Shown here: piece after piece, positions 1 to 6,664 of the stretch
How positions within the stretch are numbered: the first letter of the stretch is position 1
Layout of the letters: each line of letters opens with the position of its first letter
Source: an uncultured Cellvibrionales bacterium
Lineage (GTDB): Bacteria > Pseudomonadota > Gammaproteobacteria > Pseudomonadales > UBA7434
Length of the DNA: 15,332 bases
Direction: 5' to 3'
Assembly: GCA_937897785.1 (NCBI GenBank)
Contig: CALCNB010000190.1
Location: 1-15,332, forward strand
Program-made: the position numbers and the translations under genes
Notes under the pieces: model-generated
Database searches by the model: none
Seen by the model: the letters and a program-made list of their open reading frames with translations, nothing else
Told to the model about the DNA's origin: nothing

Positions 1-424
1 AGAAAAGTAAAATTGTGTATAAAATAATAGTCACTCCAGTGATTGTCAGTGCGAAACGCGGAGTAAGCGTTGCTGATGCAATGCTGAGTGGTACTAAAAA
101 ATAATTGACGAAAGGATTGCTTATGCCACCCGTAATATAAACATATAACGAGATAAAAAAAACATCTATTAGCAGTTGAAAAAAAGTATGCCGTTCGGAT
201 GCAAGTTTACCCTTGATATTTAGTACTAGCGAGACAGTGGTCACTACAAGTTGTAGAAACAAAATACTGAGAATTTGAGTGGTGGAATTAAAAGCTGCAT
301 CGACACCAATGGCCCATAAAACCGATAAAAATGTTAGAACTATAACCGCTAAGCGTAATATGCAGATGTTACGAATATGCTCAGTTGGTTCTAAATGAAA
401 TGATGTGCTCAGCAGATTTTTCAC
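1..424 (-). CDS. RegB/PrrB/RoxS-type redox sensor histidine kinase, N-terminal membrane domain (partial, runs off left edge)
   Basis: The open frame read leftwards from a GTG at 424 gives 141 residues without a stop to the window edge. It is highly hydrophobic, with membrane segments near residues 24-40, 49-69, 83-98, 106-119 and 124-141. Residues 99-105 read GGISNPF, which matches the GGxxNPF heptapeptide conserved in RegB homologues and implicated in ubiquinone sensing. The kinase core (H-box, ATP-binding domain) would lie outside the window. The GTG start is chosen because an in-frame TAA lies at 451-449, AGGA sits about 9 bases upstream, and the overlapping ATG at 426 is followed directly by TGA. 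RegB homologues sense respiratory redox state through membrane quinone and phosphorylate a response regulator, which should be encoded further left. Family assignment rests on the heptapeptide and topology; a different six-helix kinase is possible but less likely. Confidence 0.75.
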   Translation of the reverse strand, partial: MKNLLSTSFHLEPTEHIRNICILRLAVIVLTFLSVLWAIGVDAAFNSTTQILSILFLQLVVTTVSLVLNIKGKLASERHTFFQLLIDVFFISLYVYITGGISNPFVNYFLVPLSIASATLTPRFALTITGVTIILYTILLF

Positions 425-444
425 ATCGTGTTTTCCTGGGATAT

Positions 445-456
445 GCTCTTAAGAGC
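445..456. promoter_or_regulatory. Perfect 12-bp palindrome upstream of the sensor kinase gene
   Basis: GCTCTTAAGAGC is a perfect palindrome 21 bases upstream of the GTG start at 424, between that start and a weak TATAAA-like -10 (464-459, minus strand). The position would suit an operator, for example for autoregulation, but no regulator is identified. It could be chance. Confidence 0.3.
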
Positions 457-516
457 GGTTTATAATCACTATGATGCAGCCATCTATTAAAAATAAAGTC
501 TAAACTTCGACCTATC

Positions 517-1149
517 TTAGCTAGTAATTGCCTCGCGCAGGTCAGCAATGGTTTTTTCTTCGTCTTCGGTTACTAGCAAGCCATCGATGCCTAAGGCTTC
601 GGCAGCAATTAAATTGCCTTCAAAATCATCCAAGAATAACACTTCATTTGGCTTAACATTGGCGCGTTCTAGCGCTATTTGATAAATTTTAGGGTCCGGT
701 TTACGCACACCTTCTTCGCAAGAGTCGACAATATGGTCGAAAATCTCGCTCGTAGGAATGAGATTGCGCCATCCTTCGCCAAATTCTTTGACATTATTGG
801 TTACGCAGACGGTGGTGAATCCTGCGGGGCGAAGGGTTAAAGCATAGTCGGCGAGTTTTTCTCTAACGCCGCCTTTGCTGCCCATTGAAGCGAATACTTC
901 ATAGATATCAGCCTCAAAACCTTTATTGGCGCCTAGTTCGATAATCAATTGGCGGGCTTGTTCGAGGGTGATTTCTCCTCTTTCCATGCGGTGCCAAGGA
1001 TGATCGCCATCAACCCCATACTGGCCGAGTAGTGTCTCAGCAAACAGATCGGCATCGGTGCCTTGTTGAATGGCAAAATCAGTAATGGCATGAAACGGAG
1101 AAGCGGTAAATACACCGCCAAAATCAAAAAAAATTGCTTGATAAGACAT
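517..1149 (-). CDS. HAD-superfamily hydrolase (phosphatase-like, epoxide-hydrolase N-terminal-domain/YihX type)
   Basis: This 210-residue protein has the full set of HAD motifs: motif I FFDFGGVF with nucleophile Asp9, motif II TNN with Thr117, motif III Lys150 in RKPDP, and motif IV FLDDFEGN with Asp174/Asp175. A helical cap of about residues 15-95 fits subfamily I. The general acid/base Asp usually found two residues after the nucleophile is Gly11. That substitution is normal in the subgroup containing YihX-like sugar phosphatases and the N-terminal domain of bacterial epoxide-hydrolase-type proteins, so it does not by itself mean loss of activity. A soluble cytoplasmic phosphatase acting on a small phosphorylated metabolite is likely; the substrate cannot be read from sequence. 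The ATG at 1149 has only a weak AAGAG about 11 bases upstream. It lies upstream of, and may be co-transcribed with, the sensor kinase gene, and is divergent from the iron transporter. Confidence 0.85.
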   Translation of the reverse strand: MSYQAIFFDFGGVFTASPFHAITDFAIQQGTDADLFAETLLGQYGVDGDHPWHRMERGEITLEQARQLIIELGANKGFEADIYEVFASMGSKGGVREKLADYALTLRPAGFTTVCVTNNVKEFGEGWRNLIPTSEIFDHIVDSCEEGVRKPDPKIYQIALERANVKPNEVLFLDDFEGNLIAAEALGIDGLLVTEDEEKTIADLREAITS

Positions 1150-1211
1150 AATTCAATTAACTCTTAAAGGTAAAAAATCATTACAGGCTATTCTAATCTA
1201 AGCTTCTATCC

Positions 1212-1226
1212 CGATCATATTGATCG
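1212..1226. promoter_or_regulatory. Perfect dyad CGATCA-TAT-TGATCG in the HAD/fbpA divergent region
   Basis: CGATCATATTGATCG is a perfect 6-bp inverted repeat around a 3-base centre, in the 206 bases between the divergent starts at 1149 and 1356. Size and spacing suit a dimeric repressor operator. No cognate regulator is encoded in the window. The Fur-like site lies 28 bases to the right. Confidence 0.35.
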
Positions 1227-1254
1227 CTGATTAATCTTAATTCAGCATAACTCA

Positions 1255-1273
1255 AATGAGAATAGATTGCATT
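1255..1273 (+). promoter_or_regulatory. Fur-box-like iron-responsive operator upstream of fbpA
   Basis: The 19 bases AATGAGAATAGATTGCATT match 13 of the 16 specified positions of the Vibrio-type Fur consensus AATGAnAATnATTnTCATT, with AATGA, AAT and CATT intact. The site lies 82 bases before the preferred fbpA start. It overlaps a possible -35 TTGCAT (1267-1272) with a poor -10 TCCAAT 17 bases on. Fur repression when iron is plentiful is the expected control for such an operon. The match was made by eye, so it remains a candidate. Confidence 0.45.
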
Positions 1274-1355
1274 TCAGTATTAAAAGTGATCCAATGATCG
1301 CCCACTATTAATGTACTTTGTCTTCGTAATCAGCAGAAACTCTCAGAGAAATAGC

Positions 1356-2429
1356 ATGAAAACCGATCAATTAAAAACCAGCTTGAGATATTTACTTGTC
1401 ACCATAGTGGCTGGGTTGTTAGCGGCTTGTGCTGCTGAACAAGAGGTGGAAGAGGCCACTCAAGCGGCGAATACTGACTATTTATCAGAGCCTATTGTCG
1501 TTTATTCCTCGCGTAAGCAGCATCTCATTGAACCCGTTTTTGAGCAGTTTACCCTGCAGACTGGCATTACAGTGGAATATACCACCGACAAGGCTGGCGT
1601 CTTAATCGAACGAATCAAGACAGAGGGGCAGAATACGCCTGCCGACCTATTAATTACCGTCGATGCAGGTAATTTAGGCTATGCTGCGGCTGAGGGTATC
1701 TTTCAAGTCATTAACTCCGCCGTGATTAATGACACGGTTGCGCCGCATTTGCGCGATGAACAGGACTTGTGGACCGGTTTATCACTGCGGGCTAGAACCA
1801 TTGTTTACAGTACTGAACGTGTTAAGCCAGATGATTTATCCACTTATCAAGCCTTGGGAGAGTCGCAGTGGCAAGGACGACTCTGTTTACGAACGTCAAA
1901 AAAAGTCTATAACCAGTCATTAGTTGCGATGCTTATCGCCGAGCAAGGCGAAGTTAAAGCGGAGCAAACTGTGGCGGCATGGATAGCTAATTTAGCGATT
2001 AGCCCTACTTCCAACGACACCAAAGTGATGCAGGCGATTGAAGCTGGTCAGTGTGATGTGGGTATTGTGAATACTTATTACTTTGGCCGATTAGAGGCTA
2101 AAAATCCTGACTTACCCTTAGCTTTATTCTGGCCCAATCAGTCGGTCGCCAAAAATTCTGGCGTTCATGTGAATGTGTCGGGCGCAGGTATTTTGAAGTA
2201 CAGTAATAATCCTGATCAAGCGCGCCGCTTACTCGAGTGGTTGGTATCAGAGCAGGCGCAAGCTTTGTTTGCAGGGTTAAATAAAGAGTACCCGGTCATT
2301 AGTCGTGGCGCTATTGATCCTCAGGTGAGTGCTTGGGGTGCATTTAAGCAAAGCCCATTGGCGCTTAGCAAGGCCTTCCAATTGCAGCCCGCGGCGGTCA
2401 AGTTAATGGATCGTGTGGGCTATCAATAG
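1356..2429 (+). CDS. fbpA: Iron(III) ABC transporter substrate-binding lipoprotein (FbpA/FutA-like)
   Basis: The protein has 357 residues from ATG 1356. The frame is open back to an ATG at 1311, but the inner start puts a proper lipoprotein signal at the N-terminus: basic residues, a hydrophobic stretch at about 12-24, and lipobox LLAAC with Cys25. It also has AGAGAA 5 bases upstream. The mature part is a type 2 periplasmic binding protein. It begins with VVYSSR (Tyr50), as in FutA/FbpA proteins, and carries the adjacent tyrosine pair Tyr241-Tyr242 in VNTYYFGR that ligates ferric iron in this family; PADLLITVDAGN is also typical. The predicted role is to bind Fe(III) at the inner membrane and deliver it to the FbpBC-type transporter encoded next. 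Lipid anchoring is less common than a free periplasmic form in Gram-negatives. First gene of a three-gene operon; Fur control is likely from the upstream site. The tyrosines favour iron over thiamine or aminophosphonate. Confidence 0.88.
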   Translation: MKTDQLKTSLRYLLVTIVAGLLAACAAEQEVEEATQAANTDYLSEPIVVYSSRKQHLIEPVFEQFTLQTGITVEYTTDKAGVLIERIKTEGQNTPADLLITVDAGNLGYAAAEGIFQVINSAVINDTVAPHLRDEQDLWTGLSLRARTIVYSTERVKPDDLSTYQALGESQWQGRLCLRTSKKVYNQSLVAMLIAEQGEVKAEQTVAAWIANLAISPTSNDTKVMQAIEAGQCDVGIVNTYYFGRLEAKNPDLPLALFWPNQSVAKNSGVHVNVSGAGILKYSNNPDQARRLLEWLVSEQAQALFAGLNKEYPVISRGAIDPQVSAWGAFKQSPLALSKAFQLQPAAVKLMDRVGYQ

Positions 2430-2490
2430 TGGCTGAAATAGTTGTTGAAAAGGCACAGGTCTTTCCGGTCAAGATCTGCTAAAGTGCAGT

Positions 2491-4098
2491 ATGGTTTATT
2501 TTAAACGATTCAGCATTTGGCAGTTATTTCTTTTACTCATGTCTCTGCCAACAACGCTGGCCTTGGTCGGCGTTCTCACTGCATGGTTAGATATTGATCT
2601 GCTTGTGCTTGGTCATTTATTCGAGTTCGTGATTCCCAACGCAGTGCTGAATACTCTTGGGCTAGTACTGTGTGTGGCTATTGTAACATCGCTTATTGCA
2701 GTGATCAGCGCCTGGCTAACGACTGTTTGTGATTTTCCCGGCCGTGCTTTCTTTTCGTGGGCATTAATTTTGCCGATGGCTATTCCCGGCTATGTCATGG
2801 CTTTTGCATTAGTGGGAGCGCTAGAGTACACCGGTTCATTTCAAACTTATTTACGTGAATCAATAAGCAGTTCGCTGATATTACCTGATGTCTATTCTTT
2901 TGGCGGGGTTGTATTAGCGCTGAGTCTGACATTATATCCTTATACCTATCTGTTAGTGAGAAATGCGTTTCAAACTCAGGGTAAGCAGAGTTTAGAAGTA
3001 GGCCAGTCCTTAGGCTTATCAGTTCGTCAAAGCTTTTGGCGAGTCAGTTTGCCGCAAGCTAGACCTTGGATTGTCGGCGGAAGCTTATTGGTCATGATGG
3101 AAACGCTGGCTGACTTTGGCACAGTGGCGGTGTTTAATTACGATACCTTGACCACGACTATTTATAAATCTTGGTTCAGTTTATTTTCATTTCAATCAGC
3201 TTTGCAAATTGCCTCGTTATTATTATTGTTTGTGATTGTGGTTAGCTTGTTAGAAAGGCAGAGTCGGCACAAGCAGCGCTTTACTAACGCGCGCAATACT
3301 GTGCAAGCACGATCGCGCATTCTATTACCATCACTGCAGGCTTATTTAGCCTGTGCTTTTTGTGGTGTTATTTTTTTTATAGGCTTCTTGCTACCGATTG
3401 GTCAATTACTGCTGTGGGCTATTCCGCATTTGAGCTCAGGGTTAACGGACCAATTTTTGCGTTATATGCTGGGCTCGTTCAGTTTGTCACTATTGGCAAT
3501 GACGATTATCACTGCACTTGCATTGCTATTAGCTTTTGCAGCCCGCACGCAGAACAGTTACTTGGCCAATTGGTCAGTTAAAATCAGTACTTTAGGTTAT
3601 GCCTTGCCGGGGACGGTATTAGCCGTTGGCCTACTAGCACCGATTGCTGCGATAGACCATTATCTGGCGAGACTTGGCTTTGCTGCGCCTATTCTGCAAG
3701 GCAGTATAGTGGTCATGTTATTGGCTTATAGTGTGCGGTTTATGGCGGTTGCCTTTTCACCGATTGAAAATAATTTATTGCGCGTCACGCCTTCGATTGA
3801 TGCCGCATCGAGAAGTTTGTCGGTTTCGGGTCTTAGTATGCTTTGGCGGGTACATTTTCCTATGATCAGAGTTGGCGTATTGACGGCGATGGTTTTGGTA
3901 TTTGTTGATGTGATGAAAGAACTGCCCATTACCTTAATGACACGACCGTTTGGTTTTAATACCTTGGCGGTAAGAATTTATGAGTTAAGTTCAGAAGGTT
4001 TATGGCAGCGGGCTGCTTTGCCAGCCTTAGCTATCGTGTTAGTAGGTTTAATTCCAGTGGTGATTCTGATTCTGCGGGCTGATAAAGTACAACAGTAA
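2491..4098 (+). CDS. fbpB: Iron(III) ABC transporter permease, two fused transmembrane domains (FbpB-like)
   Basis: The protein has 535 residues and about 12 membrane segments arranged as two homologous halves, each a binding-protein-dependent permease domain. Each half has an EAA-type cytoplasmic loop that docks on the ATPase. The first is around residues 168-190 (VGQSLGLS ending RVSLPQ), and the second is around 437-458 (DAASRSLSVSG ending RVHFPM). The segments ETLADFGTVAVFNYDT (204-219) and KELPITLMTRPFGFNTLA (476-493) are typical of the FbpB/FutB iron permeases. This length matches the fused two-domain form, so the transporter would be one such chain plus two ATPases. The gene lies 61 bases after fbpA and 61 bases before the preferred fbpC start, in the same direction. 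No strong Shine-Dalgarno precedes the ATG. A small inverted repeat (CTGC at 2476-2479, GCAG at 2486-2489) sits just upstream. Confidence 0.9.
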   Translation: MVYFKRFSIWQLFLLLMSLPTTLALVGVLTAWLDIDLLVLGHLFEFVIPNAVLNTLGLVLCVAIVTSLIAVISAWLTTVCDFPGRAFFSWALILPMAIPGYVMAFALVGALEYTGSFQTYLRESISSSLILPDVYSFGGVVLALSLTLYPYTYLLVRNAFQTQGKQSLEVGQSLGLSVRQSFWRVSLPQARPWIVGGSLLVMMETLADFGTVAVFNYDTLTTTIYKSWFSLFSFQSALQIASLLLLFVIVVSLLERQSRHKQRFTNARNTVQARSRILLPSLQAYLACAFCGVIFFIGFLLPIGQLLLWAIPHLSSGLTDQFLRYMLGSFSLSLLAMTIITALALLLAFAARTQNSYLANWSVKISTLGYALPGTVLAVGLLAPIAAIDHYLARLGFAAPILQGSIVVMLLAYSVRFMAVAFSPIENNLLRVTPSIDAASRSLSVSGLSMLWRVHFPMIRVGVLTAMVLVFVDVMKELPITLMTRPFGFNTLAVRIYELSSEGLWQRAALPALAIVLVGLIPVVILILRADKVQQ

Positions 4099-4159
4099 TA
4101 TTATGCTATGAATTACCAATAGTTAGGTGTGCAAGCGTCGAAGTGATTGGACAAACAAT

Positions 4160-5224
4160 ATGAGCACTGAAATAAAGCATTATCTTAGCTTGAATGAGGT
4201 CGTTATTGGTTACGATAGCGAGCCAGTGTTGAGCGGTATCAGTTTTTCTTTGCAACGCGGGGAGATTGGCTGCTTATTAGGGCCCAGTGGTTGTGGCAAG
4301 ACTAGCCTGCTCCGTGCGATAGGTGGTTTTGAGCATCTGAGCGGAGGCCGTATCACGCTTAACAATGAGGTCATTAGCCAGAGGCAATACACATTAGCGC
4401 CAGAGCAGCGTCAAATTGGCATGGTGTTTCAAGATTATGCCTTGTTTCCCCATTTAACCGTCATTGAAAACGTGAAATTTGGTCTGCATGGCTTGTCTCA
4501 GCCTGAGTCTGACACGCGATCATTATATTTGCTCGAACAGATTGGCCTAATGGATAAAAAGGCAGTGATGCCGCATGAATTATCAGGCGGCGAGCAGCAA
4601 CGCGTGGCATTGGCGAGGGCTTTGGCGCCACAACCAAAATTATTATTATTGGATGAACCATTTTCAAATTTAGATGTTGAGTTAAGAGAGTCTTTGGGTG
4701 AGCAGGTGAGAGCTCTTCTTAAGCAGACACAGACCACTGCGATCATGGTGACGCATGATCAACATGAAGCATTTGCCATGGCTGATTCGATTGGTGTGCT
4801 TAATGGTGGCGCTTTATTACAGTGGGACAGTGCCTACGCGATTTATCATCAGCCAATTAATGCCTTTGTCGCTGATTTTGTTGGTCAAGGCGTGATGCTA
4901 AACGGTGAAATGGTATCGACGACGGAAGTTCAAACTACCTTGGGTTGCTTTGAGCGAAAATCGATAGCGGCTACTATTGATAATATTCAGCCCGGTGACC
5001 CAGTCAAAGTTTTGATTAGGCCTGATGATATTATTCATCAAGACAGTAGCGAGTTAACAGCAAAAGTCGTTGCGCGACATTTTCGCGGCGCAGAATTTTT
5101 ATATCATTTAGAGCTTGATAACCATGAGCGGGTATTAGCCTTAGTGCCGAGCCATCATGATCATGCCATTAACGAGAAGATAGGTATTCGGCTTGAAATA
5201 GACCACGTTGTAGTTTTCAAATAG
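4160..5224 (+). CDS. fbpC: Iron(III) ABC transporter ATP-binding protein (FbpC-like)
   Basis: From ATG 4160 the protein has 354 residues. A longer frame from GTG 4127 adds 11 unconserved residues; the ATG is preferred because GGA lies about 8 bases upstream and the domain starts normally from it. All ABC ATPase motifs are present: Walker A GPSGCGKTS (41-49), Q-loop Gln91, signature LSGGEQQ (141-147), Walker B LLLLDEP (161-167), D-loop SNLD and switch His199 in MVTHD. After about residue 240 comes a C-terminal TOBE-like regulatory region, as in FbpC and PotA/MalK-type importers. It would power ferric iron import through the neighbouring permease. The substrate assignment comes from the linked binding protein and permease. 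The stop is only 6 bases from the end of the convergent SnoaL-like gene, and no terminator is visible. Confidence 0.92.
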   Translation: MSTEIKHYLSLNEVVIGYDSEPVLSGISFSLQRGEIGCLLGPSGCGKTSLLRAIGGFEHLSGGRITLNNEVISQRQYTLAPEQRQIGMVFQDYALFPHLTVIENVKFGLHGLSQPESDTRSLYLLEQIGLMDKKAVMPHELSGGEQQRVALARALAPQPKLLLLDEPFSNLDVELRESLGEQVRALLKQTQTTAIMVTHDQHEAFAMADSIGVLNGGALLQWDSAYAIYHQPINAFVADFVGQGVMLNGEMVSTTEVQTTLGCFERKSIAATIDNIQPGDPVKVLIRPDDIIHQDSSELTAKVVARHFRGAEFLYHLELDNHERVLALVPSHHDHAINEKIGIRLEIDHVVVFK

Positions 5225-5230
5225 CGTATC

Positions 5231-5713
5231 TTATTTACCTTTTAAAATCTTCATCTCACCAGTGGCATGAAAACCGGTTTGTGTGATATCACTGATCAGC
5301 CAATGGTGAGGGCCAGCAGTTTTATTGCGAACTAATTGGCAGTAATACTCTCCCCAAAAATCAAACAATAAATGACTTTCTTGCTCAACACCCGCATGCA
5401 TGACGCGGCCGTAAAAGCGGCAGCTCGCATGATCATTATCGGCTTGCCCACCAATCGAGATTCTAAGATTGCTGAATAAGTGCTGACTAGGCCCACAGCC
5501 GTCGAGATTGCTTCGAATCATGGCAATAAGATCATCGCAGCCTGATCCTTTGACGTAGCCGCCATAACTGTATTGAACATTCGGTTTAAAAAGTGGTACC
5601 AGCAATTCCCACTGTCGATAGTCTAGCGCTGTAGCGTATTGAAAAACCATTTCACTGATATGCTCTTTATCTCGCATATGGCCGATAAATAACTCGTTAT
5701 GTGACGTTTCCAT
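5231..5713 (-). CDS. SnoaL/NTF2-like family protein (SnoaL_4 type, possible dehydratase/isomerase)
   Basis: The protein has 160 residues from ATG 5713. The frame is open to a TTG at 5731, but a strong AAGAGG at 5724-5719 lies 5 bases before the ATG and fixes the start. The pattern of an N-terminal helix pair, FxYAxALDYRQWELLxxLF, then strand-rich sequence is that of the SnoaL_4 branch of the NTF2 fold, a cone-shaped pocket used by small dehydratases, isomerases and hydroxylating enzymes. Tyr26, Asp31 and His78 fall at spacings close to the Tyr-Asp-His set I recall for bile-acid dehydratase BaiE and scytalone dehydratase, so a dehydratase-like active site is plausible. It is divergent from the SDR gene 122 bases away, an arrangement that suggests a shared catabolic step. 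The substrate is unknown; a non-catalytic binding protein is also possible. Confidence 0.75.
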   Translation of the reverse strand: METSHNELFIGHMRDKEHISEMVFQYATALDYRQWELLVPLFKPNVQYSYGGYVKGSGCDDLIAMIRSNLDGCGPSQHLFSNLRISIGGQADNDHASCRFYGRVMHAGVEQESHLLFDFWGEYYCQLVRNKTAGPHHWLISDITQTGFHATGEMKILKGK

Positions 5714-5718
5714 GCTCG

Positions 5719-5724
5719 CCTCTT
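5719..5724 (-). promoter_or_regulatory. Shine-Dalgarno AAGAGG fixing the SnoaL-like start at 5713
   Basis: AAGAGG on the minus strand lies 5 bases before ATG 5713. It falls inside the six-codon extension from TTG 5731, which argues that the extension is not translated. Confidence 0.7.
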
Positions 5725-5782
5725 TGATCAATTATTAAGGAAATTACAGGTCTATTTTAAACGCTATCGACTGAGTTTATTA

Positions 5783-5813
5783 TTGACAGCCTTTAATGTC
5801 TTAACCGTGTATC
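5783..5813 (+). promoter_or_regulatory. Possible sigma-70 promoter for the SDR gene
   Basis: A perfect -35 TTGACA (5783-5788) is followed after 19 bases by TGTATC (5808-5813), a mediocre -10 with over-long spacing. It is the best candidate upstream of the SDR start at 5836, but the short distance left for a leader makes it uncertain. Confidence 0.3.
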
Positions 5814-5835
5814 AAGCTTATTTTGGGAGTTACTG

Positions 5836-6654
5836 ATGGAAATTGCGCCGCTAATCACTGCAAATCAACAAACGTATCGGGAGGCATACGGTGAATGGGC
5901 CTTGGTGACGGGTGCGGCAGAAGGAATTGGGGCGGAGTTTGCTACACAGTTAGCGGCCCAAGGCCTCAATATTATCTTGGCTGATGTACAGCTTGAAAAG
6001 GCCCAGCAACACGCCTTGGATCTTGCTCAGCAATACGGTGTAAAAACTGTAGCGGTTGAATGTGATTTATCGCAACCCAGCTTCATCGATCAACTGTTAA
6101 AGCAAACCGCAGATTTAGCGATTGGCTTTTTAATCTGCTGTGCCGGTATTGGTGCCACTGGCGCGTTCAGTGATACACCATTAGAAGCGATGCATAAAGC
6201 GATACAAGTAAACTGTATGGCGACGGTGACACTCTGCCATCACTTCAGTCCCGCAATGCTTGAGCGTCATCGCGGTGCCATCATTATTGTTGCATCCAAT
6301 TCAGCGTATGCAGGTGCGCCTTATATTGCTAATTATGCGGCAACAAAAGCGTATGATTTATCACTGGCAGAGGCGCTATGGTATGAATTTAAGCCGTTAG
6401 GGATCGATGTTTTGGGTTTTTCGCCGCAGGGTACCAATACACCCGGCATGCGAAGAGGAATGCCGTCTTTGTCAGAGGGTGAGGCTCCTGAGGGAATCAT
6501 GTTGGCGGATGAAGCCGTTCGGTTTGCGCTAGGCCAACTGGGAAAGATCGCCAGTATCCGGCCAGATCTGCCAGAAGAATACAGTCTTGCTAGGCAAGAG
6601 GTTACCTCGACAGCCGGCGATTTCACTCGCACCTTAGCCGTTCATAAGGGTTAA
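5836..6654 (+). CDS. Short-chain dehydrogenase/reductase (SDR), NAD(P)-dependent
   Basis: This 272-residue protein has the classical SDR pattern on a Rossmann fold. The glycine motif TGAAEGIG is at 25-32, Asn126 is the structural/catalytic Asn, Ser154 is the catalytic Ser in IVASNSAY, and Tyr167 with Lys171 forms YAATK. Asp50 at the end of the second strand (LADV) favours NAD(H) over NADP(H). The usual NNAG motif reads CCAG (101-104), so the first two Asn are replaced by Cys. An N-terminal extension of about 20 residues precedes the first strand. The start has a strong GGGAG (5825-5829) 6 bases upstream. The reaction is presumably oxidation of an alcohol or reduction of a carbonyl; the substrate is not readable. 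The nearest type is the DltE-like SDR group. Divergent from the SnoaL-like gene, it could act with it on a steroid, terpenoid or acyl intermediate, but that is context inference only. Confidence 0.9.
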   Translation: MEIAPLITANQQTYREAYGEWALVTGAAEGIGAEFATQLAAQGLNIILADVQLEKAQQHALDLAQQYGVKTVAVECDLSQPSFIDQLLKQTADLAIGFLICCAGIGATGAFSDTPLEAMHKAIQVNCMATVTLCHHFSPAMLERHRGAIIIVASNSAYAGAPYIANYAATKAYDLSLAEALWYEFKPLGIDVLGFSPQGTNTPGMRRGMPSLSEGEAPEGIMLADEAVRFALGQLGKIASIRPDLPEEYSLARQEVTSTAGDFTRTLAVHKG

Positions 6655-6664
6655 GGTGTGATGA

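Noticed and set aside
461..466. Plus-strand TATAAT
   Set aside because: No plus-strand gene follows for about 900 bases; it is probably incidental in AT-rich spacer.
489..507. Weak stem AAGT-CTAA-ACTT followed on the minus strand by a T-run, after the HAD stop
   Set aside because: It has only four A/T-rich base pairs, too weak to call as a terminator with any confidence.
4127..4159. GTG start of fbpC
   Set aside because: It adds 11 unconserved residues; ATG 4160 gives a normal ABC ATPase N-terminus with a GGA upstream.
5714..5731. Six-residue extension of the SnoaL-like protein from TTG 5731
   Set aside because: The AAGAGG Shine-Dalgarno lies inside it and points to ATG 5713.
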